Shown here in pieces: positions 36,980 through 47,083 of a stretch of 64,000 bases of DNA. Source of the stretch: Neobacillus jeddahensis (lineage in GTDB: Bacteria > Bacillota > Bacilli > Bacillales > Cytobacillaceae); the NCBI RefSeq assembly GCF_000612625.1, contig NZ_CCAS010000015.1, positions 21,875 through 85,874 of the forward strand, read 5' to 3'. Under the pieces are notes generated by a model. That model had not been told where the DNA came from, made no database searches, and saw nothing but the letters and a program-made list of their open reading frames with translations. A program made the translations under genes and the position numbers. Positions within the stretch are counted from its first letter, which is position 1. The number at the start of each line of letters is the position of its first letter.

Positions 36980-38395
36980 ATGAATATTGAAGGTCGCAAG
37001 CAACTTGAATACGCCATTAGTGAAATAACTGAAATTGCCAGCGGCTTTGGGTTAGATTTTTATCCGATGCGTTATGAAATCTGCCCTGCTGAAATTATTT
37101 ATACCTTCGGAGCCTATGGAATGCCAACCCGATTTTCGCATTGGAGTTTTGGGAAGCAGTTTCACAAAATGAAACTGCATTATGATTTAGGGTTAAGCAA
37201 AATTTATGAGTTAGTCATTAACTCAAATCCATGCTATGCCTTTTTACTCGATTCCAATACCTTGATTCAAAACAAACTAATCGTTGCCCATGTCTTGGCC
37301 CATTGTGACTTCTTTAAGAATAATGTCCGTTTTCAAAACACTAAGCGCGATATGGTAGAAAGTATGGCAGCTACCGCAGAAAGAATCCACCAATATGAAA
37401 TCGAATATGGGAAAAAGGAAGTAGAAACCTTTTTGGACGCGGTGTTGGCGATCGATGAGCATATTGACCCGTCTCTAATGAGACCAAAACTGTCTTGGAC
37501 TATTGGGGATGATGAGGAAGATGAGGACATAGTCCATCATGTGGTAACACCATATGATGATCTTTGGAAGCTGGATGATAAAGAATCACGACAAACCATT
37601 CAACCACGGAAAAAGAAATTCCCACCGAGGCCTGAGAAGGATTTATTACTATTTATTGAAACTTACAGCAGGGAACTAGAGGAGTGGCAGCGGGATATTT
37701 TAACGATGATGCGGGAGGAAATGCTCTACTTCTGGCCACAGCTTGAGACGAAAATCATGAACGAAGGCTGGGCCTCCTATTGGCATCAACGAATTTTAAG
37801 GGAAATGGATTTAACTAGTGGTGAGTCGATAGAATTTGCGAAATTAAATGCTGGGGTAGTCCAGCCATCCAAGACAGGAATTAATCCGTATTACCTTGGG
37901 ATAAAAATCTTTGAAGATATTGAAGAACGCTATAATAATCCCACAGAGGAAATGAGACGTAGAGGAGTACAGCCTGGTTCTGGTCGAGAAAAAATGTTTG
38001 AGGTTCGTGAGGTAGAATCTGATATATCCTTTCTTCGCAACTACTTAAATAAGGATCTTGTTATGCGAGAGGATATGTATTTGTTCCAAAAGCAAGGCCG
38101 GGATTATAAAGTGGTCGATAAAGAGTGGGAGCATATCCGTGATCAACTCGTGAATATGCGAGTAAATGGAGGGTTTCCGTACATCACCGTCAATGACGGT
38201 GACTATCTCAAAAACGGTGAACTATACTTGAAGCATTGGTTTGAGGGTGTGGAACTTGATGTGAAATACCTTGAGAAAGTATTGCCTTACGTCCAGCAGC
38301 TATGGGGTAGACCCGTTCATATTGAGACCATGATAGAAGATCGAAAAATGTTGTTTTCCTACGATGGGAAAGGCGTCCATCGAAAATATTTATAA
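36980..38395 (+). CDS. spoVR: SpoVR family protein
   Basis: A 471-residue SpoVR protein, needed for normal spore cortex formation in B. subtilis. Family marks are [26 protein letters not shown] (here as [12 protein letters not shown] and GMPTRFSHW), the His/Asn segment [23 protein letters not shown] and the C-terminal [21 protein letters not shown] precedes the ATG. It is the third member of the conserved prkA-yhbH-spoVR association (yeaG-yeaH-ycgB in enterics). Monocistronic with a terminator. Confidence 0.95.
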   Translation: MNIEGRKQLEYAISEITEIASGFGLDFYPMRYEICPAEIIYTFGAYGMPTRFSHWSFGKQFHKMKLHYDLGLSKIYELVINSNPCYAFLLDSNTLIQNKLIVAHVLAHCDFFKNNVRFQNTKRDMVESMAATAERIHQYEIEYGKKEVETFLDAVLAIDEHIDPSLMRPKLSWTIGDDEEDEDIVHHVVTPYDDLWKLDDKESRQTIQPRKKKFPPRPEKDLLLFIETYSRELEEWQRDILTMMREEMLYFWPQLETKIMNEGWASYWHQRILREMDLTSGESIEFAKLNAGVVQPSKTGINPYYLGIKIFEDIEERYNNPTEEMRRRGVQPGSGREKMFEVREVESDISFLRNYLNKDLVMREDMYLFQKQGRDYKVVDKEWEHIRDQLVNMRVNGGFPYITVNDGDYLKNGELYLKHWFEGVELDVKYLEKVLPYVQQLWGRPVHIETMIEDRKMLFSYDGKGVHRKYL

Positions 38396-38407
38396 AAGAT
38401 AAAGCAA

Positions 38408-38450
38408 AAAAAACGAGGCAGCTATTTTCTTATAGCAGCCTCGTTTTTTG
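38408..38450. terminator. Bidirectional terminator between spoVR and ald
   Basis: AAAACGAGGCAGCTAT and ATAGCAGCCTCGTTTTTT pair with opposed A residues, flanked by A- and T-runs. Confidence 0.92.
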
Positions 38451-38480
38451 TTTTTAGTAGTGGGTCACCATCTCTATTAT

Positions 38481-39614
38481 TTAAAAAGAAGCAAGTTCTT
38501 TTGCTAAGGCATCTTCTACTGTTACATAGTCATACCCAAGATCTTTTGCTACTGCTTCGTAAGTGATTTCTCCGTTGGCCACGTTCACGCCAAGGTTTAG
38601 AGCAGCATTTTCAGAAATGGCTTTGAAAACCCCTTTGTTTGCGATTTGCAAGGCGTATGGAACAGTCACGTTTGTTAATGCAATCGTTGAAGTTCTAGGA
38701 ACCGCGCCAGGCATATTAGCTACAGAATAGTGAACGACCCCATGTTTAATAAATGTAGGATTGTCATGTGTTGTCACATGATCGGAGGTTTCGACAATCC
38801 CACCTTGATCAATCGCTACATCGACAATTACGGAGCCAGGCTTCATTGATTTAACCATTTCTTCGTTAACAAGCTTTGGTGCCTTTGCTCCTGGAATTAA
38901 CACTGCTCCAATTAAAAGGTCAGCTTCGGCTACAGCCTCGGCGATGTTAAACGGATTAGACATTAATGTTTTAATTTGGTTACCGAAAATATCATCTAGT
39001 TGGCGTAAGCGGTCAGCACTTAAATCGATAATCGTTACGTCTGCCCCCAAGCCGATTGCCATTTTAGCAGCGTTTGTGCCAACAATCCCACCACCGATGA
39101 TCGTTACTTTTCCGCGACTTACTCCAGGCACACCTGCTAGCAAGATGCCTTGGCCGCCATTATTTTTTTGCAAGAATTGTGCCCCAATTTGAGCTGCCAT
39201 ACGACCAGCCACTTCACTCATTGGAGTGAGTAATGGAAGTGTTCTGCTTACAGAAACAGTTTCGTAAGCAATCGCAATGACCCCTTTTTCTTTAAGTGCT
39301 TGAGCTAATCCTGGCTCAGCAGCAAGGTGTAAGTAGGTAAATAAGATTAAACCTTGACGGAAGTATTGATATTCACTTGATAGGGGCTCTTTAACTTTCA
39401 TAATCATTTCTGATTTTGCCCAAACCTGTTCAGCACCTTCAATCATTTCCGCGCCTGCTTTGGAATAATCTTCATTTGTGAAACCGCTTCCAATACCGGC
39501 GTCTTTTTCCACTAGAACTGTATGACCAGAATTTATTAATGTTACAACACCTGCAGGCGTTAATGCTACACGATTTTCATTATTTTTAATTTCTTTAGGT
39601 ACCCCAATAAACAT
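38481..39614 (-). CDS. ald: Alanine dehydrogenase
   Basis: Ald oxidises L-alanine to pyruvate and ammonia with NAD+, allowing growth on alanine and supporting sporulation. The 377-residue protein has [19 protein letters not shown] (about 4-22), KVKEPL, the Rossmann motif [13 protein letters not shown] and PGAVPRTST near the C terminus. The length matches B. subtilis Ald (378). The ATG at 39614 follows GGAGGA; an upstream in-frame start is not needed. The PucR-type regulator gene adjoins upstream on the same strand, as adeR does in B. subtilis. Confidence 0.95.
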   Translation of the reverse strand: MFIGVPKEIKNNENRVALTPAGVVTLINSGHTVLVEKDAGIGSGFTNEDYSKAGAEMIEGAEQVWAKSEMIMKVKEPLSSEYQYFRQGLILFTYLHLAAEPGLAQALKEKGVIAIAYETVSVSRTLPLLTPMSEVAGRMAAQIGAQFLQKNNGGQGILLAGVPGVSRGKVTIIGGGIVGTNAAKMAIGLGADVTIIDLSADRLRQLDDIFGNQIKTLMSNPFNIAEAVAEADLLIGAVLIPGAKAPKLVNEEMVKSMKPGSVIVDVAIDQGGIVETSDHVTTHDNPTFIKHGVVHYSVANMPGAVPRTSTIALTNVTVPYALQIANKGVFKAISENAALNLGVNVANGEITYEAVAKDLGYDYVTVEDALAKELASF

Positions 39615-39742
39615 ATCCCTAATTCCTCCCAAATGGTGATAATATGTTTTGCTATGGCTAAAGTATAAAAGGTTTGCCAGAGAATTTCATTGTTAAGAAA
39701 GGAGAAATATGTTTATTCCATTTGGGGATTTTCACAAACTGT

Positions 39743-40981
39743 TCATATATCTTGATATCTTTTCAATTTTAAATCAAGATAAAGAATCATTTTTTGATTG
39801 GGATCCTTAAAATTGACATCCCCAATTTCAGAAATTCGCTTCAAGCGATAATTTAAGGTGTTCGCATGGACGTTTAAGGCCTTAGCGGTTTCATTGATAT
39901 TATGATCCTTGTTTAAGAAAACCTCTAGTGTTTCGATGAGATTGCTATTATGTTTTTGGTCATATTCATAAAGCTTTTTTAACGAATAATTTTCATACTC
40001 TTCCGCTTGTCTCTTTTCTAAAATGACCTCAAATAGCTGATAAATACCTAGCTTTTGATAAGTGAAAATGTCCTTTGTTTCGTGTGGGAATTTTTCTTTA
40101 ATCGATAAAACGGACAAGGTTTCTTTATAAGCTTTGTCGATTTTTTGATAATCAATATAAAGACTGCTATATACAGGCGTGATTCCGCTGACTCCATATC
40201 GTTCGCTCATTTTTACAACAAAGGTCTGTATAAATTGATCGAATTCTTGAAAAGGAACATCACTATTAGCAGCTGACACTAACAAAATTAGCTGGTTACA
40301 ATCAATTGTATAGAGCATGATTTTCATTAATTGGCTGGTTTTTAATAAATAGGATATATTTTGTTCTTCTTTACTAGTAATGTTTTGCTGAAATTGGAAT
40401 ACAGCCACTGCAAAGGATGGAGAGGGGCTGATTTGCAATGACTGGAAGTTACTGAATATTTCCTTCTCACCCTTAAGATGTCCTGTTAAGAGCTTCCAAA
40501 AAAATTCTTGCGAATGCTCTTCTTTTTTATTCTTTCTCGTCTGAAGTTGAAGAAGTTTATTTTTTGCTGCATCTGCTGCCTTTTTTAATAAATCAAAATC
40601 TTCTTCTGTTAATATTTTGTCAATTTCGATTGCCCATATAAATCCTAGGACTTCCTCTTGCTTCCATATAGAAATTGCTACGCGATGATTAAGCCCAATA
40701 TCATTCATATTTTTCACACGAATAGGCTCACGTGTTTTTAATAAAGCTGGGATCGTTCCTTCTTTCCATAATTGGTTAATGACCTTTTCAGGCACCCTCC
40801 GCCCGATGATGGTGGAAATCCTTGCAGGATCAGTACGTTCATCATGGGTACTGTAGGCAAGCAGCCGATGGTTAGCATCTTCAATCGTAATCGGACAATT
40901 CAACACATGGCTAATGAGGTCGGCAAATTCTTCTAAACTATCAAATGCTGCTTTAAAAGGATCATATTGATTAGGACTCAC
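39743..40981 (-). CDS. adeR: PucR-family activator of ald (AdeR-like)
   Basis: A 412-residue regulator with an N-terminal sensory part (ITIEDANHRLLAYSTHDE) and a C-terminal helix-turn-helix of the PucR/CdaR type (LNVHANTLNYRLKRISEI). The same kind of gene next to ald in B. subtilis, adeR, activates ald in response to alanine. The start is GTG, 7 nt after GGAGG. The assignment rests on domain type and neighbourhood. Confidence 0.85.
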   Translation of the reverse strand: MSPNQYDPFKAAFDSLEEFADLISHVLNCPITIEDANHRLLAYSTHDERTDPARISTIIGRRVPEKVINQLWKEGTIPALLKTREPIRVKNMNDIGLNHRVAISIWKQEEVLGFIWAIEIDKILTEEDFDLLKKAADAAKNKLLQLQTRKNKKEEHSQEFFWKLLTGHLKGEKEIFSNFQSLQISPSPSFAVAVFQFQQNITSKEEQNISYLLKTSQLMKIMLYTIDCNQLILLVSAANSDVPFQEFDQFIQTFVVKMSERYGVSGITPVYSSLYIDYQKIDKAYKETLSVLSIKEKFPHETKDIFTYQKLGIYQLFEVILEKRQAEEYENYSLKKLYEYDQKHNSNLIETLEVFLNKDHNINETAKALNVHANTLNYRLKRISEIGDVNFKDPNQKMILYLDLKLKRYQDI

Positions 40982-41323
40982 TGGACAACCTCCACATTGG
41001 ATATATAAATAGTATAGGTGATTTTTTGCGGAAAGCTAATTTCGAAAAAGGTGGGTTTGTTTAATTTTACAAAAAAAACAGCTAAATTTCTCGTTATTTC
41101 ACAAAAAAAGAATGTTCACAATAATGTTAAAATAATTTCAAGAAATGTTCAAAAAAAGAAAAATTTCAATTATTCTTAATTGGAAGCGCTAACAATAGAA
41201 ACGAGAGGAGAAAAATAGTTTAGGGTATTATATAATGAAAAGTATTGTTCTTATTTTACTACAACAAAAAGGCGACAAATGGATGAGGCACTAGAAGTTT
41301 ATTAATCAAGGGGAGATTAATAT
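40982..41323. other. 342-nt divergent gap between adeR and the permease
   Basis: No gene. It contains a cre site (41181-41194) and a TATAAT at about 41232 before the permease. Repeats of TTCACAA (near 41098 and 41114) could be regulator half-sites, but this is weak. Confidence 0.4.
41181..41194 (+). promoter_or_regulatory. CcpA (cre) site before the permease
   Basis: TGGAAGCGCTAACA fits the cre consensus TGNAANCGNWWNCA at every fixed position. It lies about 130 nt before the permease start, implying catabolite control by CcpA (inference). Confidence 0.65.
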
Positions 41324-42724
41324 ATGAATAAAAACGCTCAAAGCAAACAACTTCATCGCGGATTAGAAGAAAGACACATTACGTTAATGTCGTTAGGGGC
41401 AGCCATAGGGGTAGGGTTATTTCTAGGGTCGGCATCAGCGATCAAAATGGCTGGACCAGGTATTTTACTTGGATACGCATTTAGCGGGTTAATCATGTTT
41501 TTTATTATGAGGGCCTTAGGTGAAATGGCCATACAAAAACCGGTAGCAGGATCCTTTAGTAAATATGCACGTGATTATTTAGGACCTCTTGCGGGCTACA
41601 TAACAGGTTGGAATTATTGGTTTTTATGGGTGGTAACCTGTATGGCCGAAATTACAGCTGTAGGTATTTACATGGAATACTGGTACCCAAATGTACCTAG
41701 ATGGATTTGGGCCTTGGCAGCGTTGGTGATAATGGCTACCGTAAACTTTCTTGCTGTGAAGGCATATGGTGAGTTAGAATTCTGGTTTGCTCTCATTAAA
41801 ATTGTCACGATTATTGCCATGATAGCAGTTGGCGCAGGCATGATTTTCTTTGGATTCGGTAATGGCGGAATAGCCACGGGAATTAAAAATTTATGGGAGC
41901 ATGGCGGTTTGTTTCCAAACGGAATTAAAGGCGTATTCCTTTCTCTGCAAATGGTCATGTTTGCCTATCTTGGTATAGAAATGATCGGAGTCACGGCAGG
42001 TGAGGTTAAAAATCCTGAAAAATCGCTTGCAAGGGCAATTGATTCAGTATTCTGGCGCATCCTTATTTTTTACGTAGGGGCATTGTTCGTGATTATGTCG
42101 ATTTATCCTTGGGAGGAAATTGGCACAAAAGGAAGCCCGTTTGTACTTACCTTTGAAAAAATAGGTATCCCTGGGGCGGCAGGCATTATCAATTTTGTTG
42201 TCTTAACAGCGGCTCTTTCATCGTGTAATAGTGGTATTTTCAGTACAGCTCGGATGCTATTTAACCTTGCTGAGCATGGTGAAGCACCAAAGAGCTTTGG
42301 AAAAATCACAAAAAATGGCGTTCCAGGAGTGGCGGTAATTGCTTCTGCAGGTGCTTTATTATTTGGAGTTGTTTTGAACTATATTGTACCAGCTAAGGTA
42401 TTCACTTGGGTTACGAGTATTGCTACTTTTGGCGCAATATGGACCTGGGGAGTTATTCTATTATCACAAATCCGATATCGTAAAACATTAACTAAGGGTG
42501 AAGTGAAAAGCTTGAAATATAAGATGCCGTTATTCCCTTTTACTTCTTATATTGCTTTAGCCTTTTTAGCTTTTGTCATTGGACTTATGGCATACAATCC
42601 GGATACGAGAATTGCTCTTGTGATTGGACCACTTTTTCTAATCTTCTTGGTGGCAATTTACTATGTAAAAGGATTCCATAAAAGAGAGTCAATTACTTCT
42701 GACAATAAAAAACAAGTAAGTTAG
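41324..42724 (+). CDS. Amino acid permease (APC family, probably alanine)
   Basis: A 466-residue permease with 12 helices. HRGLEERHITLMSLGAAIGVG (split as HRGLEERHITLMSL and GAAIGVGLFLGS) and GAGMIFFGFG mark the AAT branch of the APC family. Closest remembered relatives are the D-/L-alanine and D-serine/glycine permeases (AlaP-type). ald and adeR next to it make alanine the likely substrate, but proline or other small neutral amino acids are possible. GGGGAG precedes the ATG. Confidence 0.87.
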   Translation: MNKNAQSKQLHRGLEERHITLMSLGAAIGVGLFLGSASAIKMAGPGILLGYAFSGLIMFFIMRALGEMAIQKPVAGSFSKYARDYLGPLAGYITGWNYWFLWVVTCMAEITAVGIYMEYWYPNVPRWIWALAALVIMATVNFLAVKAYGELEFWFALIKIVTIIAMIAVGAGMIFFGFGNGGIATGIKNLWEHGGLFPNGIKGVFLSLQMVMFAYLGIEMIGVTAGEVKNPEKSLARAIDSVFWRILIFYVGALFVIMSIYPWEEIGTKGSPFVLTFEKIGIPGAAGIINFVVLTAALSSCNSGIFSTARMLFNLAEHGEAPKSFGKITKNGVPGVAVIASAGALLFGVVLNYIVPAKVFTWVTSIATFGAIWTWGVILLSQIRYRKTLTKGEVKSLKYKMPLFPFTSYIALAFLAFVIGLMAYNPDTRIALVIGPLFLIFLVAIYYVKGFHKRESITSDNKKQVS

Positions 42725-42745
42725 CTTTCAGTCGTTAATATCTAT

Positions 42746-42787
42746 AAAGCAGATGGTCCTAACAAATGGCCATCTGCTTTTGTTATT
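42746..42787 (+). terminator. Terminator after the permease
   Basis: AAAGCAGATGG and CCATCTGCTTT pair across 13 nt, followed by TGTTATTTTT. Confidence 0.85.
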
Positions 42788-42864
42788 TTTATCGAAATAA
42801 GGCTTGGATTCTTCTTTTTTTCGCATAATAACAATGGGAATGTAAAAAGGAGGTTCATTTTGGA

Positions 42865-43683
42865 ATGAAGAAGATCATTGGTGTATTCATGGCTGTGATA
42901 ATGTTGTTCTCTCCTATATGCATAAAGGTAGACGCAGAACCAGCAGTTAGTCCCTCTCTAGACCTTTATAAGCAAAATACGATGTCTGTACTTTGGTTTC
43001 AAAAGTCTGGAGAAGCAAAAGCCTTATATTATCAAAGTTATAATATGGGAAGAATGAGATTGGATGCAATACTAAAAAGTTTTCCGAAAAATAATGCTCT
43101 AAAGCCGGCGATTGTGTTGGATATTGATGAAACCATCTTGGATAATAGTCCACATCAAGCATGGTTTGTCCTGAATGGAAAAGGAAAACAATTTGATTGG
43201 AATGAGTGGTTTAAGCGTGGAGAAGCAAAGGCACTTCCAGGTGCGATAGAATTTTTGCGGTACGCGGATGCTAGAGGCGTTAAGATCTACTATATTTCCA
43301 ATCGCAATGAAGCACAAAAGGGAGCGGCGATAAGAAATTTAGTAACAGTAGGTGCTCCACAGGTAAACAATGAACATGTGTTATTGCAGCAACCTGGTGA
43401 AAAGGGCAAGGAGCTTCGCCGCCAACAAGTCGCGAAAACAAATGAAATTGTGCTCTTGTTTGGTGACAACTTAGGAGATTTCGATGGATTTGATGACTTA
43501 ACTGTTTCCGGAAGAATTCAGGCAGTCGAACAGCATAAAAATGACTTTGGCACAAAGCTGATCGTTTTCCCTAATCCAATGTATGGAGATTGGGAGGGAG
43601 CAATTTACCGTTATAATTATCGAAGAACAGATGAGGAGAAGGCGAAGCTTAGAAAGGAATTTATGGAAATTTATAAACGTTAG
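42865..43683 (+). CDS. Exported acid phosphatase, 5'-nucleotidase e(P4) family
   Basis: A 272-residue HAD-type class C acid phosphatase. The DxDxT motif is in IVLDIDETILDN, the second motif in YYISNR, and the acidic pair in LFGDNLGDFDGF. A signal peptide (about 1-24) directs export, but no clear lipobox is seen (SPIC instead of LxxC), unlike e(P4) of Haemophilus. It would release phosphate from nucleotides or similar outside the cell. AAAGGAGG lies 11 nt before the ATG, a somewhat long spacing. Confidence 0.9.
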   Translation: MKKIIGVFMAVIMLFSPICIKVDAEPAVSPSLDLYKQNTMSVLWFQKSGEAKALYYQSYNMGRMRLDAILKSFPKNNALKPAIVLDIDETILDNSPHQAWFVLNGKGKQFDWNEWFKRGEAKALPGAIEFLRYADARGVKIYYISNRNEAQKGAAIRNLVTVGAPQVNNEHVLLQQPGEKGKELRRQQVAKTNEIVLLFGDNLGDFDGFDDLTVSGRIQAVEQHKNDFGTKLIVFPNPMYGDWEGAIYRYNYRRTDEEKAKLRKEFMEIYKR

Positions 43684-43720
43684 TAAACGCCGCTACCATT
43701 TGGTTGGTGGCGCTTTATTT
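43684..43720 (+). terminator. Terminator after the phosphatase gene
   Basis: AACGCCGCTACCA and TGGTGGCGCTT pair, followed by a T-rich tail. Confidence 0.8.
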
Positions 43721-43762
43721 TTCCTTCTTAAAAGGAAAATAAGCATATATCCATATTTTTCG

Positions 43763-43792
43763 TTGGACGAAATTTGTGAATGGTAGTATAGT
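43763..43792 (+). promoter_or_regulatory. Sigma-A-type promoter of the ycgR-ycgQ-like operon
   Basis: TTGGAC (43763-43768) and TATAGT (43787-43792) with an 18-nt spacer, 36 nt before the start codon. Confidence 0.55.
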
Positions 43793-43827
43793 AGTCTGCG
43801 TAAGTCTTGGAGCTTAGGAGGACAGCT

Positions 43828-44718
43828 ATGTTTGGTATATCATTACCTCAATCATTCTTACAGATGAATACCATTTTTATTTCAATCCTAATAGAAGCAT
43901 TACCTTTTGTTACTTTAGGTGTACTCATTTCAGGTATTATTCAGATTTTTGTTACCGATGAAATGATTGCTAAAATCATGCCTAAAAATCGCATTTTAGC
44001 AGTAGTTTTCTCAACCTTTTTAGGGATTTTATTTCCGTCTTGTGAATGCGGAATTGTTCCAATTGTTAGCAGGCTTGTTTCCAAAGGCGTACCAATCTCA
44101 GCGGGGATTGCCTTTATGCTCACAGCTCCCATTATTAATCCTGTTGTCTTATTTGCAACCTATATTGCATTTGGCAGTGATTGGAAAATGCCGCTTTTTC
44201 GTGCTGTTGGTGCGGTTTTCGTAGCGATTGCAGTTGGTATTTTCATAGCCTATCGATATAAAGGGAGTCCGTTTAGGGAAGAGCATCATCACGAACACCA
44301 TCACCATCATGAAAAAACAACCTTTTGGAAGAAAATTTGGCAGACACTGGAACATGCTGTGGAAGAATTTTTCTCGATGGGGAAATATTTGGTCATAGGT
44401 TCTTTAATTGCTGCTGCTGTTCAAACTTATGTGAAAACAGCTACGCTTGTATCGATTGGTCAAGGTCCTGCCTCATCGTCGATTGTCATGATGACTTTGT
44501 CATTTATACTTTCTTTATGTTCTGAAGCAGATGCCTTTATTGCTTCTTCCTTTAGAACGACGTTTTCAACAGGTTCACTATTAGCCTTTTTAGTGTTTGG
44601 CCCAATGGTGGATATTAAAAATTTAATGATGATGCTGGCAACATTTAAAAAACGACTTGTTTTTATGATTGTGGCTGCAGTGTTTGTCCTTGTATTTGGA
44701 TACTCTTTGCTGTTTTAA
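43828..44718 (+). CDS. Permease YcgR-like (UPF0718/DUF318)
   Basis: A 296-residue membrane protein with about eight helices. FPSCECGIVPIV and LSLCSEADAFIASSF are the two Cys-containing signatures of the DUF318 permeases. A cytoplasmic loop near 152-165 is extremely His-rich (EEHHHEHHHHHEK), suggesting metal binding. AGGAGG 6 nt upstream fixes the start at 43828. The partner gene follows after 12 nt. This pair corresponds to ycgR-ycgQ of B. subtilis; the transported substrate is not known. Confidence 0.87.
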   Translation: MFGISLPQSFLQMNTIFISILIEALPFVTLGVLISGIIQIFVTDEMIAKIMPKNRILAVVFSTFLGILFPSCECGIVPIVSRLVSKGVPISAGIAFMLTAPIINPVVLFATYIAFGSDWKMPLFRAVGAVFVAIAVGIFIAYRYKGSPFREEHHHEHHHHHEKTTFWKKIWQTLEHAVEEFFSMGKYLVIGSLIAAAVQTYVKTATLVSIGQGPASSSIVMMTLSFILSLCSEADAFIASSFRTTFSTGSLLAFLVFGPMVDIKNLMMMLATFKKRLVFMIVAAVFVLVFGYSLLF

Positions 44719-44730
44719 GGAGTGATGACG

Positions 44731-45579
44731 ATGATAAGAAGTTTGATACTAATAGGATTTACTTATTTAATTTTTCATCTGCATATTACAGGGGATATTA
44801 ATAAATATATTAATATGAAGTATTCGTACCTGTCTGCAACTGCTGGTTATGCCTTACTGGCATTGACTATCGTGCAAATATTTTTAATGAACAAGGAGAA
44901 ATCGGATGAAGCAGATTGTGATCATGAACATTGTGGACATAATCATTCGAAGGAAGACAAATGGTATAAAAAATTGGTAGTTTACCCGATTTTTCTCTTT
45001 CCGATTATTTCTGGTTTGTTTTTTCCGGTTGCAACTCTTGATTCCAATATTGTGAAGGCAAAGGGTTTCCACTTTCCGATTTATGATGAGAGTGAAGGTG
45101 ACTCATTCATGCAGCAGCAATTTTTGCGTCCAGATACAAGTGTGTATTATGGAAAAGATGACTATGCTGCGTTAATGAAAAAGGAAAAGAAAAAATATGT
45201 TAATCAAGATGCGATTACGTTAGACGATAAGAACTTTTTAAAAGGGATGGAAACCATCTATAATTTTCCAGGGGATTTTCTAGGAAAAGAAATTGAATTT
45301 AAAGGGTTCGTGTTCCATGATCAGGAAACTATCGAAAAAAATCAAATATTTGTTTTCCGATTTGGTGTGATTCACTGCATCGCCGATTCAGGTGTTTTTG
45401 GAATGCTTGTGGATATGCCGGAGGGGACAAAGTTGAAAGACGATGAGTGGGTTACGGTGAAAGGGGAAATTTCTACGATCTATTATCAGCCCTTTAAAAC
45501 CAATGTTCCCTATTTAAAAGTCGAGTCATGGTCAAAAACAAACGCACCTAAAGAACAATATGTTTTTAGAGGATATTAA
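44731..45579 (+). CDS. YcgQ-like permease partner (TIGR03943/UPF0703)
   Basis: A 282-residue protein: three N-terminal helices, a Cys/His-rich loop between the second and third (DCDHEHCGHNH), and a large outer domain with FVFRFGVIHCIADSG, the family's conserved Cys segment. The outer domain has an OB-like look. The ATG at 44731 is 8 nt after AAGGAG; two earlier starts are possible. It forms an operon with the DUF318 permease and probably one complex with it. Confidence 0.87.
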   Translation: MIRSLILIGFTYLIFHLHITGDINKYINMKYSYLSATAGYALLALTIVQIFLMNKEKSDEADCDHEHCGHNHSKEDKWYKKLVVYPIFLFPIISGLFFPVATLDSNIVKAKGFHFPIYDESEGDSFMQQQFLRPDTSVYYGKDDYAALMKKEKKKYVNQDAITLDDKNFLKGMETIYNFPGDFLGKEIEFKGFVFHDQETIEKNQIFVFRFGVIHCIADSGVFGMLVDMPEGTKLKDDEWVTVKGEISTIYYQPFKTNVPYLKVESWSKTNAPKEQYVFRGY

Positions 45580-45583
45580 AATG

Positions 45584-45615
45584 TGAAAAGACACCGAGAC
45601 TTTGGTGTCTTTTCA
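45584..45615. terminator. Terminator after the ycgQ-like gene
   Basis: TGAAAAGACACC and GGTGTCTTTTCA form a perfect 12-bp stem. Confidence 0.85.
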
Positions 45616-45649
45616 TTTGGCTTTCTGCGGTTAAATTCAGATAGATTGA

Positions 45650-46906
45650 TTAAAAAAAGGCTCTAATTCCCACTAAAATTAGTCCAATTAAAAAGCCGCA
45701 AACAGCTCCATTGACTCGAATCCATTGCAGGTCTTTTCCAACATTATTTTCCACCATGTTGATCAGTGTTTTATTATCTAGTCGATCCAAATTTTCTTGC
45801 ACAAGCTTGCCGATTTTGGCATGATTTTGATCAACAAAGCTACTAAGTTGCTGCTTGATCCAATTCTCGATTGAATGGACCTTTTCGGGATTTGACTGAA
45901 AGTCATCAAGCCGATTGAAAACAAAAGGAAGAACATAATTGTCCATAAACGTTGGTTCATCAACGAATGAAATCAATTTTTGTTTAATTTCCGTTAATAA
46001 ATTGGAAATTTTCTCGCTTGGTTCCCATTTAAAAAGTATTTGGGCTTTAAAGTTAGTGAGTTCCTCATAGATTTTTTCATCACTTTTAATTGACTCGAGT
46101 TTTTTATGAATATGGATTAATAAATTTTGCCGATTTTGATTATAAGGGTCTTGATAGCTTGCGACCCCTTTTAAAATTAAATTTTGAATAATGTTTCCTA
46201 ATTTTTCTTCGTTTACCAGGTTACTAAAGGATTTTAGCGCAAATTGCATAAAGCCATCAGCTTTGATATTTTCAACTGCCTCTACAGCCATCCCGCCAAG
46301 TTTATACTTCGTACTATCTTTTTTAGCCCATTCATCAATTTCATTAAGAATAAAATCTAAGGTTTTTTCATCGTATTTTCGATTGGTTACCTGGTCAATT
46401 AATAATGGAAGATAGTCTTTTATATCCCACTCATTTAAACGTGATTTAAGTTCTTTTTCAATCATGGGAGTTATTTTCGCGATTTCCACCTTTTGAATTA
46501 GCCCTTTAATCAAATTAAGTAAATATGTTTGAACGACAGTAGTCCGTATTTGCTGGTTGATTACAGTGAATAATTTAGTGGCGAAAGGAATGGTATCAAT
46601 TTTTTTTCGGATACTCTCCTTTGTCAGCCAATCATTTTCTAGCATCGAAATAATTCCAGCGATAATTCTTTTTCGGTTCTTTGGCAGTAAAGCCGTATGG
46701 GGAATAGGAACCCCAAGTGGATGACGAAATAAAGCAGTAACCGCAAACCAATCTGCAAGTCCCCCCACAAGACCTGCCTCAAAGCCACCCTGCAGAATGC
46801 TTCCCAAAAAGGAATGCTGAAGTGGAATCGTTACGACAAAACCAATTCCCATAATGGCAAGAGAAATAGTCGCTAGGTGCTGCGATTTATTTTTCTGTTT
46901 TAACAT
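45650..46906 (-). CDS. DUF445 membrane protein (YjiN-type)
   Basis: A 418-residue DUF445 protein. The N-terminal helix pair with GLADWFAVTALFRHPLGVPIPHTALLP (here GLADWFAVTALF and HPLGVPIPHT) is the family signature; a long helical middle and one C-terminal helix (VCGFLIGLILVGI) follow. The function is unknown. GAGGGG lies 7 nt before the ATG. It lies convergent with the ycgQ-like gene and downstream of the F0-like cluster on the same strand, separated by a terminator. Confidence 0.88.
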   Translation of the reverse strand: MLKQKNKSQHLATISLAIMGIGFVVTIPLQHSFLGSILQGGFEAGLVGGLADWFAVTALFRHPLGVPIPHTALLPKNRKRIIAGIISMLENDWLTKESIRKKIDTIPFATKLFTVINQQIRTTVVQTYLLNLIKGLIQKVEIAKITPMIEKELKSRLNEWDIKDYLPLLIDQVTNRKYDEKTLDFILNEIDEWAKKDSTKYKLGGMAVEAVENIKADGFMQFALKSFSNLVNEEKLGNIIQNLILKGVASYQDPYNQNRQNLLIHIHKKLESIKSDEKIYEELTNFKAQILFKWEPSEKISNLLTEIKQKLISFVDEPTFMDNYVLPFVFNRLDDFQSNPEKVHSIENWIKQQLSSFVDQNHAKIGKLVQENLDRLDNKTLINMVENNVGKDLQWIRVNGAVCGFLIGLILVGIRAFF

Positions 46907-46973
46907 CTTTGTACCCCTCGTTTATAAATAATTTTTACTTAGTGCTATTATCTCAATATTGCTGAAAAAAAAG

Positions 46974-47020
46974 CAAAAAAAACTTCTTTTTAAAACAGAA
47001 TATCGTTTAAAAAAAGAAGT
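46974..47020 (-). terminator. Terminator of the F0-like cluster
   Basis: On the minus strand ACTTCTTTTT and AAAAAGAAGT pair and are followed by seven or more T residues. Confidence 0.7.
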
Positions 47021-47083
47021 CCGTCATGTTTTTTCAGAATATAGGGTACGTAAGAGGCAGGGCACATTATAGAAAAATTTCTC

